Part shown: in pieces, positions 1 to 11,340 of the stretch
How the letters are laid out: each line of letters begins with the position of its first letter
How positions within the stretch are numbered: the stretch's first letter is position 1
Assembly (NCBI GenBank): GCA_932294295.1
Contig: OW028582.1
Span: forward strand, 39,779,204 to 39,843,203
DNA: 64,000 nt
Reading direction: 5' to 3'
Origin: Alitta virens
Lineage: Eukaryota > Annelida > Polychaeta > Phyllodocida > Nereididae
Notes under the pieces: model-generated
The model's input: only the letters and a program-made list of their open reading frames with translations
What the model was told of the DNA's origin: nothing
Databases searched by the model: none
Translations under genes and position numbers: made by a program

Positions 1-427
1 CCTCTGGCGTCGTGATTTTGACTCTAATGACGTGGTTCGAGTTAAGTTCCCCATCATTACCGGCTACAAACGTGAGCGGCTTCGTGGGCTCCTTGGGGAG
101 TCCCCTGAGGAGCTCACTCTCGCTTACAGTATTAATTGAAATTAATGTTTTTATAGCCCCAGTATCAAAAATTACTCTTACTTTTTCCATGCTGTCTCCC
201 ATTGAACATATAACTTCATTCATAGCTCCCACTCCTATCTGCAGTCCATTTTCCCAATCAACCTTATCTTCCTGAATTTCTTTAATTGCTATTCTATCGT
301 TAAATCTGACTGTCTTGATTTCTGCATCTTCATTAGTTATAGCGATTGGTTCAGTACCCTTCTTACGTACAGGGGGTTCAGTTGGTACTCCTGCAAAATC
401 TGGCCCCCTTTCTAAAAATGTGGATGA
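1..427 (-). CDS. Retroviral-type aspartic protease, partial
   Basis: On the minus strand a frame is open from 427 to the window edge. It contains the motif VRVIFDTGAIKTLIS, with DTG encoded at 158-166, the catalytic aspartate block of retropepsin-type proteases. As in relatives, it should act as a dimer and cut the Gag-Pol polyprotein. This frame lies at -1 relative to gag and overlaps its last codons, so it is presumably expressed by frameshifting or as a fused polyprotein. It continues past the left boundary, where RT should follow. Confidence 0.75.
410..420 (-). promoter_or_regulatory. Possible -1 frameshift site at the gag stop
   Basis: At the gag stop the coding strand reads T TTT TAG in the gag frame. 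A one-base backward slip re-pairs TTT with TTT and continues as TTA into the open protease frame. This resembles retroviral slippery heptamers, with the stop codon in the A site. No downstream stem-loop or pseudoknot was established, although a G-rich run follows at once. This is an inference from frame geometry only. Confidence 0.35.
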
Positions 428-1950
428 TTATTGTAGTAGTCATCATGGTAATATGCTGCTTGGTTTGGGGGTCCCATGTTCCGGTTGTTTGTTTGTTCCC
501 TGTTTCTGTTGTGTCCATTGTCAGGTCGTCCTCGGTTTTGTTCTCCCCTGGGCCCTCTATAGAAATTCTGAGTTGAGGCTGGCGTGGGCCATGGTGGTGC
601 GTTGTAGTCAGATAACATAGGGCTATTGAAGTATTTATCATGGTAATCATTCGGGCTATCATTGCCGCTCTCTCCCTTGCTTCGGTATACTGTTCCTCGC
701 ACCACTGAGTCGTGGGGGCAATCCCTGGCCACGTGTCCCAGTCTTCGGCAGGAGTAGCATCTGAATGTTCTCCATGGATTCTCTCTTTCGCGTCCCGGCA
801 TACTCTCAAAGGTTGGGTGGAATGGCCTTTGTTGGTTAAGTGTTGTCTCGTCTTGCCGACCCTCGCTGTATCTCTCAGGCCTCATATTCCTGGGGCCCAT
901 GTTATATACTTCGCTTAGCTGCCTGTTCAGCTGATTTGCGAGTGGCTGAGCGTCCATATGGTTAATTGCTTTCTTGGTCCCCCCTTTATTAACCTGAGGA
1001 AAACTTCCTGACTCATCCTCTCCCTCACTATCATAGAATTTCAGCATTTCCACCACCCCCTTGAAGTTATCGATTCCTCTCTCTTTTATTCTTAATCTAA
1101 TGTTAGCTGGGGTCATTTTCAACAGTTTATCTACCAATGCTGATTCATTGTATTCCAGCACCCTGTTTAGTTCCATGATTCTTCTCACCACTTCATTCCA
1201 TGTTTCGTGGTCCTTTCTTTTTAAGTCATAGAATTGCTGGCTGGCAGCGTGGCGCGAGCCCAATCCCCCCGCAAATCTGTTGAGGAATTCTTCCTTCAGT
1301 GCTCTTAAAGCCTCACATCCCAAAATTCCCTCAAACCAATTTCTGGCGCTACCTGCCAGCGTTTTCTTGAAGAATTTTATGGAGATGGATTCATCTTGGA
1401 TGTTATGGTGTTCCAAGAAATCTTCAAAAAGTAACCAGTGTCCCTTGGCGCAGTCTTCACTTCCCTCGCCGTCGAACGATTTCGGGAAGAACTGGGTGAC
1501 CTTGGTGTAGTCGGGTGGACCCTGGTGGTTAGTCTTTGCTCCATTAATGGTCACCCCACCCGGTGCCAGACCATGTATATATGCATGCTGCTGCGGTGGT
1601 GGACCCCATGGGTTAGATGAGTTACTGGGATTAAAACCTGAAGGGCCAGCATTGCTTAGTATATTGAGTTGGTTTTGGCTTTCTGGTCCGGATAGATTCA
1701 GTTCACTTGTGTGATTCTCCCTATATCTATTTCCGACCCCACACATGGTTTGCTGCCCATTCATACTTGCGTTATAATTCGATGTTCCCATCTGTCCATC
1801 GGCTCTCAGTTGGCTATATAGTCTGGGATCGAGGTCATATATTGGTCCGCCATGCTCCGCCCTGGCTTTCCTGGGGGAAAGGGGGATGTGGTCCTGCAAG
1901 TATTCAAAAGTGGGTTGTTTGTATCTATTGTCTGCCCCACCGGTTGTTTA
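412..1950 (-). CDS. gag: Gag capsid/nucleocapsid with CCHC zinc knuckle
   Basis: This open frame runs from about 1950 (after an upstream TAA) to a TAG at 412-414. The middle part matches the general pattern of retrotransposon gag capsid domains: a Trp-Phe-Glu-Gly step, then Leu/Phe-spaced helices ending in a Phe-Leu-Asn-Arg-Phe block. Near the C terminus is a single zinc knuckle, CYSCRRLGHVARDC, with CX2CX4HX4C spacing, which binds RNA during packaging. The tail is rich in Arg, Asn and Gly. The protease frame starts in the -1 frame just upstream of the stop. The frame is intact over almost 500 codons while the upstream linkers are broken. No methionine codon was needed to define the start, since this part is probably internal to a longer gag. 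Confidence 0.8.
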
Positions 1951-2510
1951 AGCATGTTATCATTATTTATCGCATGGGTCGCTGTGCCCACAGAGTTGTG
2001 CACCTTGGGGTATTGAGGCGTGATCCCCCCCGTCACGGGGGCCATCACGCTTCCATCTATTTGGCTGGTATATGTCATCATGTCTGCTGGTGCCCTGTTA
2101 GTTGTGTCACCCATTAAAGGGTGTGCTAATGGGGTTTTAAGATGCGATTTGGGCTGTATATTGATATGGGGTATAGCAGGTACTGGCGTGTAACTTGGTA
2201 CCGATTGACAGGGCAGGCCAGCACTACTATGACCTTTCAGTTTAGGTCTAGCTCCGGTCCCGCATGAATCAACACTGGTAGTAGGTTGGCTGTTATTATT
2301 AACTTGGATTAGGTGGGGGTTGGTTAAGCCGCTTGGGTGCGCTGCTGCCTGAGCCATATTCGATGTCGTCAGTCCTTGATTGACTGGTACATTGTTGAAC
2401 ACATCCCAAGAACTGTTTCCTCCTGTCACGTTTGGTGCATTACTCGCGTTAGGCTGGGGTTTCCCGGCCGTTACAGGCATGGTATGTGTGTTATTTGGGG
2501 GTGGGGCCAC
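1806..2510 (-). pseudogene. Pro/Thr/Asn-rich gag linker, part 2
   Basis: This 234-codon open frame continues the low-complexity gag linker in another frame. The composition is Asn, Pro, Thr, Gln and Ser-rich with scattered His, with no recognisable domain. It overlaps the next downstream frame, which is open from about 1950, by about 145 nt. The canonical gag domain is in that other frame, so one frame change must occur inside the overlap. The G-rich run at 1873-1885 (plus strand) is a likely slip or indel site. Confidence 0.5.
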
Positions 2511-2559
2511 TTGATTAATTTTTGGCTGATTGGAGTTGACGTGGCCAGTGGAGCGCCTA

Positions 2560-3051
2560 TTATGGCGGCTTGGAGGTTCTGCATACTGGAAACAACATCA
2601 TTAAAGTCATATTTTTTTTTGCTGCAACCTGTGTGCTATTTGGTTTAGTGGGCCTAAGTGCTTTATTTAATTGACCTTGGGTTGGGTTAGTTGTCTGGGT
2701 GGGTACAATGGCTGGGGCCAGCATGGAGCTCTTTGTTGCGGGTGCTGTGAAAGGCAATCTTTGTTTTGCTGGAGTTGTTTTTAGTGGAGGATTTGGTAAT
2801 GCCGGTGAGTGGGCCCTCTGTGTTGTTGTGGCAGTATTTGTCTTAACCTGTCCTGTAGTGTTGCCTTGGGCACTTGCCTGTGATACCTTTACAAGTTGGT
2901 TTGCTGACATGGCTGGAGCTGTCGGGGCTATTCCTGCTGCTACTGATCCTGCCAGGAACTGCGAAACACTTGTCGTCGCGATCGAACTAGTGGTCGCAGT
3001 TGCCGGTGGGTTGAGTAGTATTTGTGGTCCTCCGGTTATTGCTCTTGGGGT
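2560..3051 (-). pseudogene. Pro/Thr/Gln/Asn-rich gag linker, part 1
   Basis: This segment is in frame with the upstream gag-region ORF once the TGA at 3052-3054 is passed, and stays open to a TAA at 2560-2562. The translation is dominated by Pro, Thr, Ala, Gln and Asn and is probably disordered. Near 2612-2621 the coding strand has a run of nine A. After that run a different frame gives plausible protein (a Tyr-Asp-Phe-Asn-Asp-Val stretch), so a one-base slip, either mutational or ribosomal, best explains the frame change. Confidence 0.5.
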
Positions 3052-3636
3052 TCAATTCAATGCGTACCTGTTATCTGGATCAAAGCCGAATTGCGTCCTG
3101 AAGGCATCTCTCATTAGGTTAGTTAAGTTGCTTACATTCATTGTTTTCTGAGCCAGGACGCGGATTTTTCCTGCTATTCTCCATAGTCTGTCATTGTCCC
3201 CGGATGCTGGTGTTGGGCCTGCAAAATTTTTATGAAAAGTGTCGTGGTCTCCCTGTGTAAACCCCCCAGTTGGCTGTTTAGTGCCTATTAGCACATCCCA
3301 TGTCATTCCTAGGGCTTTCCTTACATCATGCCCCTTTATAAACTTCGCCGCAAATGCTGTGGCTAATATTTTTGCTGCATCTCCAGCTTCAATCTTTCTA
3401 TGAGATGTTCTTTCAAATACCACTCTATGTATCGGGTGTATAAAGTTGGTGTCAACTGCACTCCAGTGGGCGTTGGCATCAGGTGTGAAACAGTTAGCAA
3501 TGGTGTTCCCAAAGGTACTAGTCATTGCTAGTCTCACTTCTTTTGGGTCACTCGAGGTAAAATAATCAACATCCCTCTGTTTAGCTGGAGTGGTGACATC
3601 TTTAGGCCCTCCGGCCGCACTCGCTTGGCTATTCAT
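3052..3636 (-). CDS. N-terminal gag-region ORF of unknown fold
   Basis: This open frame of 194 codons is the most upstream ORF of the retrotransposon and ends at a TGA (3052-3054). It is rich in Phe, Asp, Ala and Lys, has mixed charge, and looks globular rather than low-complexity. I do not recognise it. It precedes the canonical gag domain by more than 1 kb, which is unusual, since Gypsy gag ORFs normally begin with or near that domain. The same frame continues open past the TGA into the Pro/Thr/Gln-rich segment down to 2560, so the TGA is either a nonsense mutation or a readthrough stop. It may be an extra structural domain of gag. Confidence 0.5.
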   Translation of the reverse strand: MNSQASAAGGPKDVTTPAKQRDVDYFTSSDPKEVRLAMTSTFGNTIANCFTPDANAHWSAVDTNFIHPIHRVVFERTSHRKIEAGDAAKILATAFAAKFIKGHDVRKALGMTWDVLIGTKQPTGGFTQGDHDTFHKNFAGPTPASGDNDRLWRIAGKIRVLAQKTMNVSNLTNLMRDAFRTQFGFDPDNRYALN

Positions 3637-5118
3637 GTTTTTAATTACTCTTCCTCTATCAGTTCAGTGTTAATTGCTACAATCTGTTTCTCCTGCGCCT
3701 TCTGTCGCAGCTCTAAACCGTGGTGCGCTCTATTGTTAATATGTTCTAAATTTATTCTATCTGTCACCTTTGTTTTCCTTTTATCAATTCACTCCACAAA
3801 CCTTCAATTCAATATCTTCTAAATTTTTACCTAAGCTTTTACTCCAGTCGGATTTTTAGTTAACCCAAAGAAATGCGAGAAAAAAATTTTTATAAGAAAT
3901 AACTTGCTTTTTACCTGACCCGTCTGTAATTGTGAACTCTCTAACTATGACACATGGTACGATTCTCGAATATTTTACCTTTCATTAGTTCTATGTTTAT
4001 TTACTTGTTTTTGTGGGCGTATTTCTCATTAGCTCTGTGATGTCGGCCATGGGCCTTTTGCCCGCTGTTTTATCTATTCCCCCCCCCAGCTGTCTCTCTT
4101 CTCTTATTTCTCTAGTTCCTTTATGTGTTTCTCATCTGGCACTTTGTTGCCCTTTGGCTAATGTGTGACCTATCTAATTATGCTACTTGTCTGTTTCTTC
4201 GCTTGTCACACTATATTCCCTTAATTTCTGTTCTATCTTTGTGACCAGCACTCCCAGATATCTGATCTTTTTAACTTCTTGCTTTACGCAGTTAAATGCC
4301 CGGATTATGTCCACCATATAATGAGATTACTCTGGGGGGAGGTACCAATCTGGAGTGCTGCTCAAGTCAAGATTAGCTAGTTCTTATGTATGCAATGATT
4401 TCTTCAAAGATGTATACTGTCTTTATTTATTGACAGTTTAGTTTTAGATAATTTAATTCTTAGCTCCTGCTCATTCAAAGCTTCAGATAATGCTTTTTAA
4501 ATGGCAATTACTAGTATAAAACACAAAAACAAGACCATTTGCAATTAAGTTTCGGAAATATATTCTGATAAATATGCATGTGGATATATGATGATTAGAG
4601 CAAAGTTTGTATCCTTTAGTCATTAATCTTATATATTAGGTACAAACTGTGGTCAAAACAGGATCTGGGGGCTCTGTTTATATTGACAGGCTCCAGGACA
4701 TATTCCCAGTATTTGATACTCAGCTTTTAATCAACTTGTTCCCACACTGGGAATATATATATATATAGTGCAAAATGAACATTCAACTCATCAATTAGTT
4801 ATTAACATACCTAACTACACCCTTTAGTTACTATTTAACTAATAATTACTTTCTACTATTTCCAGGCATTCACTGCTGGGTGTATAGTACACTTAAGACA
4901 GTTCGCACTCATTCCAACTGATAATCAACTTTCCTTCACAAAATATTATTAATAACATTCACAAAAAATATACTGTTCTACTGTGTCCGTCGACACTTTC
5001 TCTGCTACCTAGAATTGTTCACTAATAGCTACTCACTTGCATTCAACCTAACACACACTAAAATAAACCATAAGTACTTTTCAATAAGCTAGTGGACTAA
5101 AATTATTAATTATGTTGC
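3637..5118. other. Non-coding, presumed 5' leader/LTR zone
   Basis: AT-rich sequence without a convincing ORF. By position it should hold the leader and possibly the 5' LTR of the minus-strand retrotransposon, but I could not locate LTR ends or a primer-binding site. Confidence 0.3.
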
Positions 5119-5567
5119 AAGCATCTCACACAGAGTATGCTGCCAGGTGCCTCACACAGGACACGTAACCAAGAATCTCACACAGAGAATATTGCGCGCG
5201 TTTCACACAGAATACGCCGCCAGGTGACCCGTACAGGACACGTAACACAGTCTCTTATGGAAGAGCAACTTTTGCAAGCATTTCACACAGAATATGCTGC
5301 CAGGTGACCCGCACAGGACACGTAACACAGTCTCTTATGGAAGAGCAACTTTTGCAAGCATTTCACACAGAATATGCTGCCAGGTGACCCGCACAGGACA
5401 CGTAACACTGTCTCTTATGGAAGAGCAACTTTTGCAAGCATTTCACACAGAATATGCTGCCAGGTGACCCGCACAGGACACGTAACACAGTCTCTTATGG
5501 AAGAGCAACTTATGCAAGCATTTCACACAGAATATGCTGCCAGGTGACCCGCACAGGACACGTAACT
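5119..5567. repeat. 80-bp tandem repeat (satellite)
   Basis: The word TCTCTTATGGAAGAGCAACT recurs at 5251, 5331, 5411 and 5491, giving an 80-bp period. Each unit also carries a TTTCACACAGAATATGCTGC word and a CCCGCACAGGACACGTAAC word. The four right-hand units are nearly identical. From 5119 to 5250 two or three shorter, more divergent units precede them. The ORF over the array is a by-product of repetition. Confidence 0.9.
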
Positions 5568-8020
5568 AGGGTTTTTCACATGAATAAAATACAGTTGTTT
5601 AGCAAAGAATCTCCTACAGAGTATCCTTTCACTGAATTTCTACTTTATAGCTTACAGGTGTTTTGGTTAAATATGGGCTGTCCCACTGGTTCTTAAATGA
5701 TGATTTTATCAGTTACAGAGATAAAGTTCACTTACTTTGTACAATGCCGATTTTGCTGACCACAGTTAGGCTAGGTCAAGAAGGCTCCTGCTGATTTGCT
5801 AACTGCTTGGTTTGAATTTACCTCAGTTGCTAGACGTCCACCTGATCAATGTTTTGAGAATACTGCAATGACCCATGGGTATGGTGGCTGGTGGCCTAAG
5901 TAACATGGTTTTCAGCCTTGTCCCTATTGGAGCTGGCTCTTGGCCAATCAGGGGCCTACAGTTGGCTGGTTTCTGGGTGTCATCATGTTCTGATTATTGC
6001 CATCTGTGGCCTATAGATTTGGATTCATATTTTATGACTTGTACTTAGTGGTGAACATAAATTGGGTTTTATTACCCAAGCAGAATCTATAATGAACTGT
6101 TTGATATGTGTCCCTTTCAGCTTGGCCCTCATTAATTGACTTCCTACTTTAAATGTACCAGTGACTTCTGTTTGGTATCATGCTGTTCCCTTTTGGTTGT
6201 CATTATGATATTATCTTCCCTGGGGCTATTCCTGACTTTGATTCGTTATGTGTTAGTTCCATTTTCTCATTATTCTTTATCTCTGGTTTTTAGATAGAGT
6301 GTAGGTTAGCTCTGTGTTGCTAATAATGATAATTTAGTTCCTTGTTTCTTGATGGTGTGATTCTGTATCTCTGCCTGTTTCGTTTACTAGTCCTGGTCAA
6401 GTTCAGAGTGTCTTTTGGGTCACCTGTGGGTCACTCCCTGTGTGTCTGTTGGAGTTTTGCACCTGTGTTACATACAGGAGTTCTCCTACCTATAATTATT
6501 CTAACAATTCCTTTTATCTCCTTTAATCTGTCAATACTACATTTGTGTGTCCTCCCTATCATGGCATTTGTTGCTTACTTCAATCACTTCATTTCTTTGT
6601 ACAATGTGTTTCTAATTCTCCCATTTGTGTGTAACACAATTACCCAAACATAAATATAAGCACAATTTGCTGGGCGATCAATACATTATGGTTTGTTCCT
6701 GGTGTTGACAGTGCTTCCCTCTGTGGTTCCTTGGTCTCTGTGTTTGGTGGTATTTCCAGCAGGTGGCGTTGCGGCTTCTTGTCTGGTGCTGCCCTCTTGT
6801 GAGATGTCGTAGGTTGTTGCTGTTGGCTCTCCTAAGCTTAATTATTCTGTGGCTTCAAAGTGTTAGTACATATATACATGCTACATGACAATAGGGGTTT
6901 AGCTCAAACAGATGGATGCAGAGATACTGATGCTTGCCTAAGCGCGGTTTTCACTCTCCAAACAGGAGATCAAGCGCATTTACAACCTGAAAATGAGCTA
7001 TATAGGTGATCTATTGTACACTGACCAGGTGCAGAAGAAAATACGTTTATCCTACATCCATAAGCATCTGCTAGCAACTTGATGCCATTGCTCTTGGTAG
7101 ACATCAATAAGCTAGCCCTGGGATGTTTATTTTATGGATCAGTTGCTTCTCAGCCTGGGCAATGTGATAGTCAGCCATGGACCTGAGACTGCAGCCTCCG
7201 TGACAAGCAGAGGAATTTCCTGAACGGCCAAAGCAACAAATCGGGAAAAGCTGAAGAAACTATTAACATATTTACACTGAGATGGCTCCTCCTCAACTAA
7301 CCCTGGAGCTTCTCTTACTAAGCAGTGACAACATTGATCCGGTGTCTTGTGTTGGCTAGATCGACGAGCTAGTATTGTAGATTGATCTCTCTGTCAAAAG
7401 TCTGTTTACAACGAAGATGTGTCAAGTTATAGAGGGGGCTTTTCAAAGAGGTATATTATATTTGTTTTACTGTATTGTCTCAATGCTACTCGTCTGACCA
7501 GCTGCCAGACACAGACGTAGTGATAAGATGACAAGGCTTTGAGTGATCAGTCCATCCCATGTTACACTTGACCTGGCATACCCACTGAGTACAAGCGTAG
7601 CAATCAGTAGAAGTCCGTAGCCAAGGGGGGGGGGTCGAGGGGGTTGTTTGACCCACCCAACTTGGTCCATGTCCAATCATTGGTAAACTTAGGAATGCTT
7701 TTTTTTAATGTATTGAAAGTCAACAATTTTATCGAAAAGACCCACCCAACGCAAGCAGCTGGCTACGGGCCTGACAAGGCATCATACTGCTGAGCTGAGA
7801 TATGGCTCATGAAGAGTCCCCACTGCCAGTGTCAAAGTTCTGTCTTGCAACCGCCATCTGCCTCAGCAGCCATTTAGGGACTTGCTCCCATCATTCTTTG
7901 CAACTGCAAATGCAGCCTGGGATAGGAATACCCCTGTCTTTCTCCCTGTTTGCCTGTCGTTTCTTCTCTGTATTGTATTTCTTTGGTGGCATGGTACCAG
8001 AATATTGCAAAAATTGACCC
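5568..8020. other. Non-coding interval
   Basis: No supported gene. The short ORFs here lack domains and codon structure. A G-run lies at 7626-7633. No repeats with clear ends were seen. Confidence 0.4.
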
Positions 8021-8791
8021 AAAATGTTGAAAACTAGATAAAACTCGCCGAAAACAATATTACAAACTTTGCTCCAATGTTTATTGCACTACTGCACATG
8101 CCGATGATGTCAGAGGGATATCCCATCCTGGCATTTCACATATGCTAATAAGAAGTTTGAAACGGCCTGGAGAGCTATGTTTGGGTCGAATATAAATATT
8201 TGATGCTAATATTTCCTACTAATGGATGGATAATCTTGGTTTCTGAGCAAATGAATACATTTATTCACTGGACCAGGCTTAAAAATGCATGTATGATTCT
8301 GATTGCTGAACAGTACCTGTTATTCAGCAAGTGATTGTGTTGGTTCACTTTGATATAATCTAACGAGTTGTATTTTAAGTTTCTAAGGCTCTCATTTCAA
8401 ATGTCTTTGACTAACTAACCAACCTGAAATGGAAATCGTTAGTCATTTTAGACGCCATCAAAATAGCCAGGTCTTAGATAGAAAGATAGAAGCAGCAGTG
8501 GAGTCAGCACTGTATGATTTTGCAGATTATTTTATAATTTAATATAAGACCATCGTTAAAGACATGAACGTACAAATTGTAACCAGAATGGCTATCAATT
8601 GATACTGTGAAATTGGTCTTCACCCATCACTGGGTGAAAACCTTTTGTTTTTGATAGTATTATTATTGTTTTATCTTCAGTTGCTCAACCAAACTTGGTT
8701 AATTTGTAACAAACACTTTGACCCAATGTGAATAACCAAATTTAGCAAAATTCAAATTACAAACTAAAAGAGCTATATACTTGTCCTTCAC

Positions 8792-8846
<55 letters not shown>

Positions 8847-8918
8847 TATTAATACACTTCCACTTGAAAAAGTTTGTAACATTTTTTTCGGTGAGTTTTA
8901 TCTAGTTTTCAACATTTT
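8021..8918. mobile_element. MITE-like element with ~49-bp terminal inverted repeats
   Basis: 8021-8069 and 8870-8918 are inverted copies that differ at only a few positions; both contain AAAACTAGATAAAACTC or its complement. The enclosed 0.8 kb is AT-rich, has no ORF of note and ends in a TA microsatellite. This fits a non-autonomous DNA transposon. A clear target duplication was not seen. Confidence 0.6.
8797..8843. repeat. (TA)n microsatellite
   Basis: Uninterrupted TA dinucleotide run of about 47 bp inside the MITE-like element. Confidence 0.97.
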
Positions 8919-9169
8919 GTATAGGTAATTACAATAATATAAAATAAAAAGAAATATAAGTGTCATTTTGAACAGAGTAAGTCCATTAAATCGTTTTGCT
9001 CCTCATCATTTAGCAAGTCACACATATGGTCCTTCATTTCTTTAATTACTTGTATGATGTAGTATCCTCATCAGTAAAATGGTAGAGAGTATTGCGAAAT
9101 GTTTTGAAATTCATCACTTCCTCACTCCCCATTTGCAGCTTTTGAGATATCAACTACAGGTCACGTACT

Positions 9170-10850
9170 GTAATGCTTGTAGCTGAAAATAAAACATGCT
9201 TGGCCAGAAATTTTATGTTAGCATTTTCACTCATTTTCATAGCTCGTAACATGCCCACGAATCTAGTAAAAACTTGTTACAACACATGGGGGGCATTCAA
9301 AAAATATGTAAAAAATCTTGTGTGTGTGCAATATGGCAATCTGAACACCCTTCACACGCATCGGTTCCACATGGTCACAAACTCCTTTATAATTTTGTCC
9401 GTCAGGTTCCACGACTGTGCGCCATACAGATGACTACACTGAGTGTTATGGAGTTTCCCAAAACTGCATCAGAAGCAGTTCCAAAATTGCTGAGGAGGGT
9501 GTTTACTCTTCCAGTTAAGTCTCCTCGCTTCATTGCTATTTCCTTGGCTTCTGATAAATCTTTGCTCAAATAGGAACCCAAGTACTTGACATTACTAGTC
9601 CAACTGAGATCTTCATTTTGCAAATAAATGGGGTCATCTGCTTCCCTGCTTCCTTTGGAAAACATCATACATTTTGACTTCATAGCATTATATTTGACAC
9701 CATAGTCAGATCCATATGCTTCACAGGTTGCAATCATTGCCTGTAAGCCAGGTGTAGTCGGGCAAAACACTGTTAGGTCATCCGCATAGCTTACACATCC
9801 GAAGAAGTGATGACCTAACCAACAACTAGTATTGCAGTCTTTTTATGAGCTCATCTTGATAAATGCAGTAGATCACAGGTGAAATGACACTGCCTTGGTG
9901 AATGCCATTAGTTGCATGGAAGCATGATGAGTGCAGGCCATTACACTCTGACCTAATGAGCTGAAGCTTATATTGTTGGTAAAGGACCCTGAGATCTACA
10001 GGAGAGATATGTCTTTGCATCAAAAGATGAAACAGTTTGTCATGTCTCACTCTGTCAAATGCCTTGTTCGAGTCTAGAAAACAGGCTGCTACTTTGGATT
10101 CATTTGTAATATAATGCTGTATGACTTCTTTAAGGGCCATACTGCACATGACAGTACTATGTTTGTCCTTGTAGGCAAATTGGAGTTCGGAAGTCTGTAG
10201 CTTGTCCGTATTCCTGCGCAACAGGACATGGTCCATGACCTTGCCAATAGAGGACATCAGTGCAATCCCTCTATAATTGCTGTCGGCACACAAGTCACCT
10301 TTAGGATCTTTGGGAATAGAGGTAACAGTAGACCGCAACAAGTCTTTAGGCAAATGTCAATGTGTCATAATGGCTGCGAATAAAACAGCTAATGTTCGAA
10401 TATATGAAGGTGATGCAAAAATGAGATGATTAGACATGAAACCTTTGTGTCCATCGCCGTTCCCCAACTTGGTTTTCCTATTGCGGCCTCTATGATCTTA
10501 TGTGTAATCACAGCTGAACCACTCACACACTCTGCAGCTCCCTTTATGTATCTTTCTATATCCTCAATTAAGTCCTGTTTAGTAGGCACAGAATTGTATA
10601 AATCCTTGTATTTAGAAGCAAATATTATTAGCTTTTTTAGAACTATTTGCTTCACCATTAATACAATGACTAATTGTCTTATTTCTTTTAACCTTCTTCA
10701 GGTCTGAATAAAAGTCTCTGTTTCTATTTTCTGTCAGACACTGGGCCATCTTGGTAACATGATTATCTTTTTCTCTCCTCTTGCACCTTCTTATTGCATA
10801 CAAATATTTCTCTTATGTTTGTAAGTACTCGTGTCTTCAATTCCCATCTA
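9170..10850 (-). pseudogene. LINE (non-LTR retrotransposon) reverse transcriptase relic
   Basis: Minus-strand frames in succession give parts of a LINE ORF2. 10612-10803 is a basic pre-RT region. 10389-10658 is a linker. 9826-10353 holds RT motifs: a NYRGIALMSSIGKVM block, a CFLDSNKAFDRVRHDKL block (motif A) and an HQGSVISP block (motif B, degraded). The catalytic YADD is encoded at 9777-9788, followed by C-terminal RT sequence in 9402-9770 and a post-RT region with a Trp-Asn-Arg-Cys stretch down to about 9170. Frame changes occur near 9790-9826, near 10360-10390 and elsewhere, so the copy is dead. Type A in motif A reads FLDSNKAFD, one substitution from the usual form. Family not assigned. 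Confidence 0.85.
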
Positions 10851-11340
10851 GCAAATGAACACCCAAAAGTGGGTAAAGGGTGAACTAGCCCAAGGTCAAA
10901 AATAGATTATTACACTAAATGTGAAGAACCAGAAGTTGCTAAACACAAGTTGAGCATAGATTTAGATTATATTATGACCGATCTATTGCAGTCGGTATTT
11001 TGGTGGCAATTGGATGAAGAATTATGATATGGGGTGTTAAAAACTTATTTCTCGTATAAATAGAAAATTATATGTGCTCTCCACTTTGTATATAGCAATT
11101 TTAATTCAAATTGTACAGAAATCCTGTATTCAAAGTTCTGCAGTTTGACATATGCAAAATTAAAAATGTGAAATATGATTTTAGAAATAATAAGAGAATT
11201 ACCTAAGTTTAAACAATTAGATACAAATCTCCCTATCATAGATGATGAAGGCCAGCTCTACCCCTGTCAATCTGCGGGGTCCTCCTATTGAAGCACACAT
11301 GGTCCATGACCCCAAATGAATTTCAGAGGTTTCGCCCACT
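10851..11340. other. Non-coding interval
   Basis: AT-rich sequence between the LINE relic and the foldback repeats; nothing recognised. Confidence 0.4.

Larger units (their letters stand above)
1..3636 (-). mobile_element. Ty3/Gypsy-like LTR retrotransposon, gag and protease part
   Basis: Read on the minus strand, this stretch holds a long gag region followed by an aspartic protease. Reverse transcriptase, RNase H and integrase would lie beyond the left edge. Gag is recognised by a retrotransposon-gag-like helical domain and one CCHC zinc knuckle; the protease by its DTG motif. The reading frame is broken at several points: an in-frame TGA at 3052-3054, a frame change at an A-run near 2612-2621, and another around 1806-1950. 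The copy is therefore probably decayed, or it uses several recoding events. Neither LTR was identified; the 5' LTR should lie to the right of 3636. Class assignment rests on domain order and gag type, because RT is not visible. Confidence 0.8.

Noticed and set aside
378..809. 143-codon ORF overlapping gag on the same strand
   Set aside because: It is an out-of-frame shadow of the gag zinc-knuckle region; the knuckle frame and protease frame explain the locus.
2699..3151. 150-codon plus-strand ORF rich in Gly, Val and Ala
   Set aside because: Antisense to the Pro/Thr/Gln-rich gag linker, whose codons read on the opposite strand as these residues.
6342..6653. 103-codon hydrophobic ORF
   Set aside because: T-rich sequence gives Phe/Leu/Ile-rich ORFs by chance; no start context or homology pattern.
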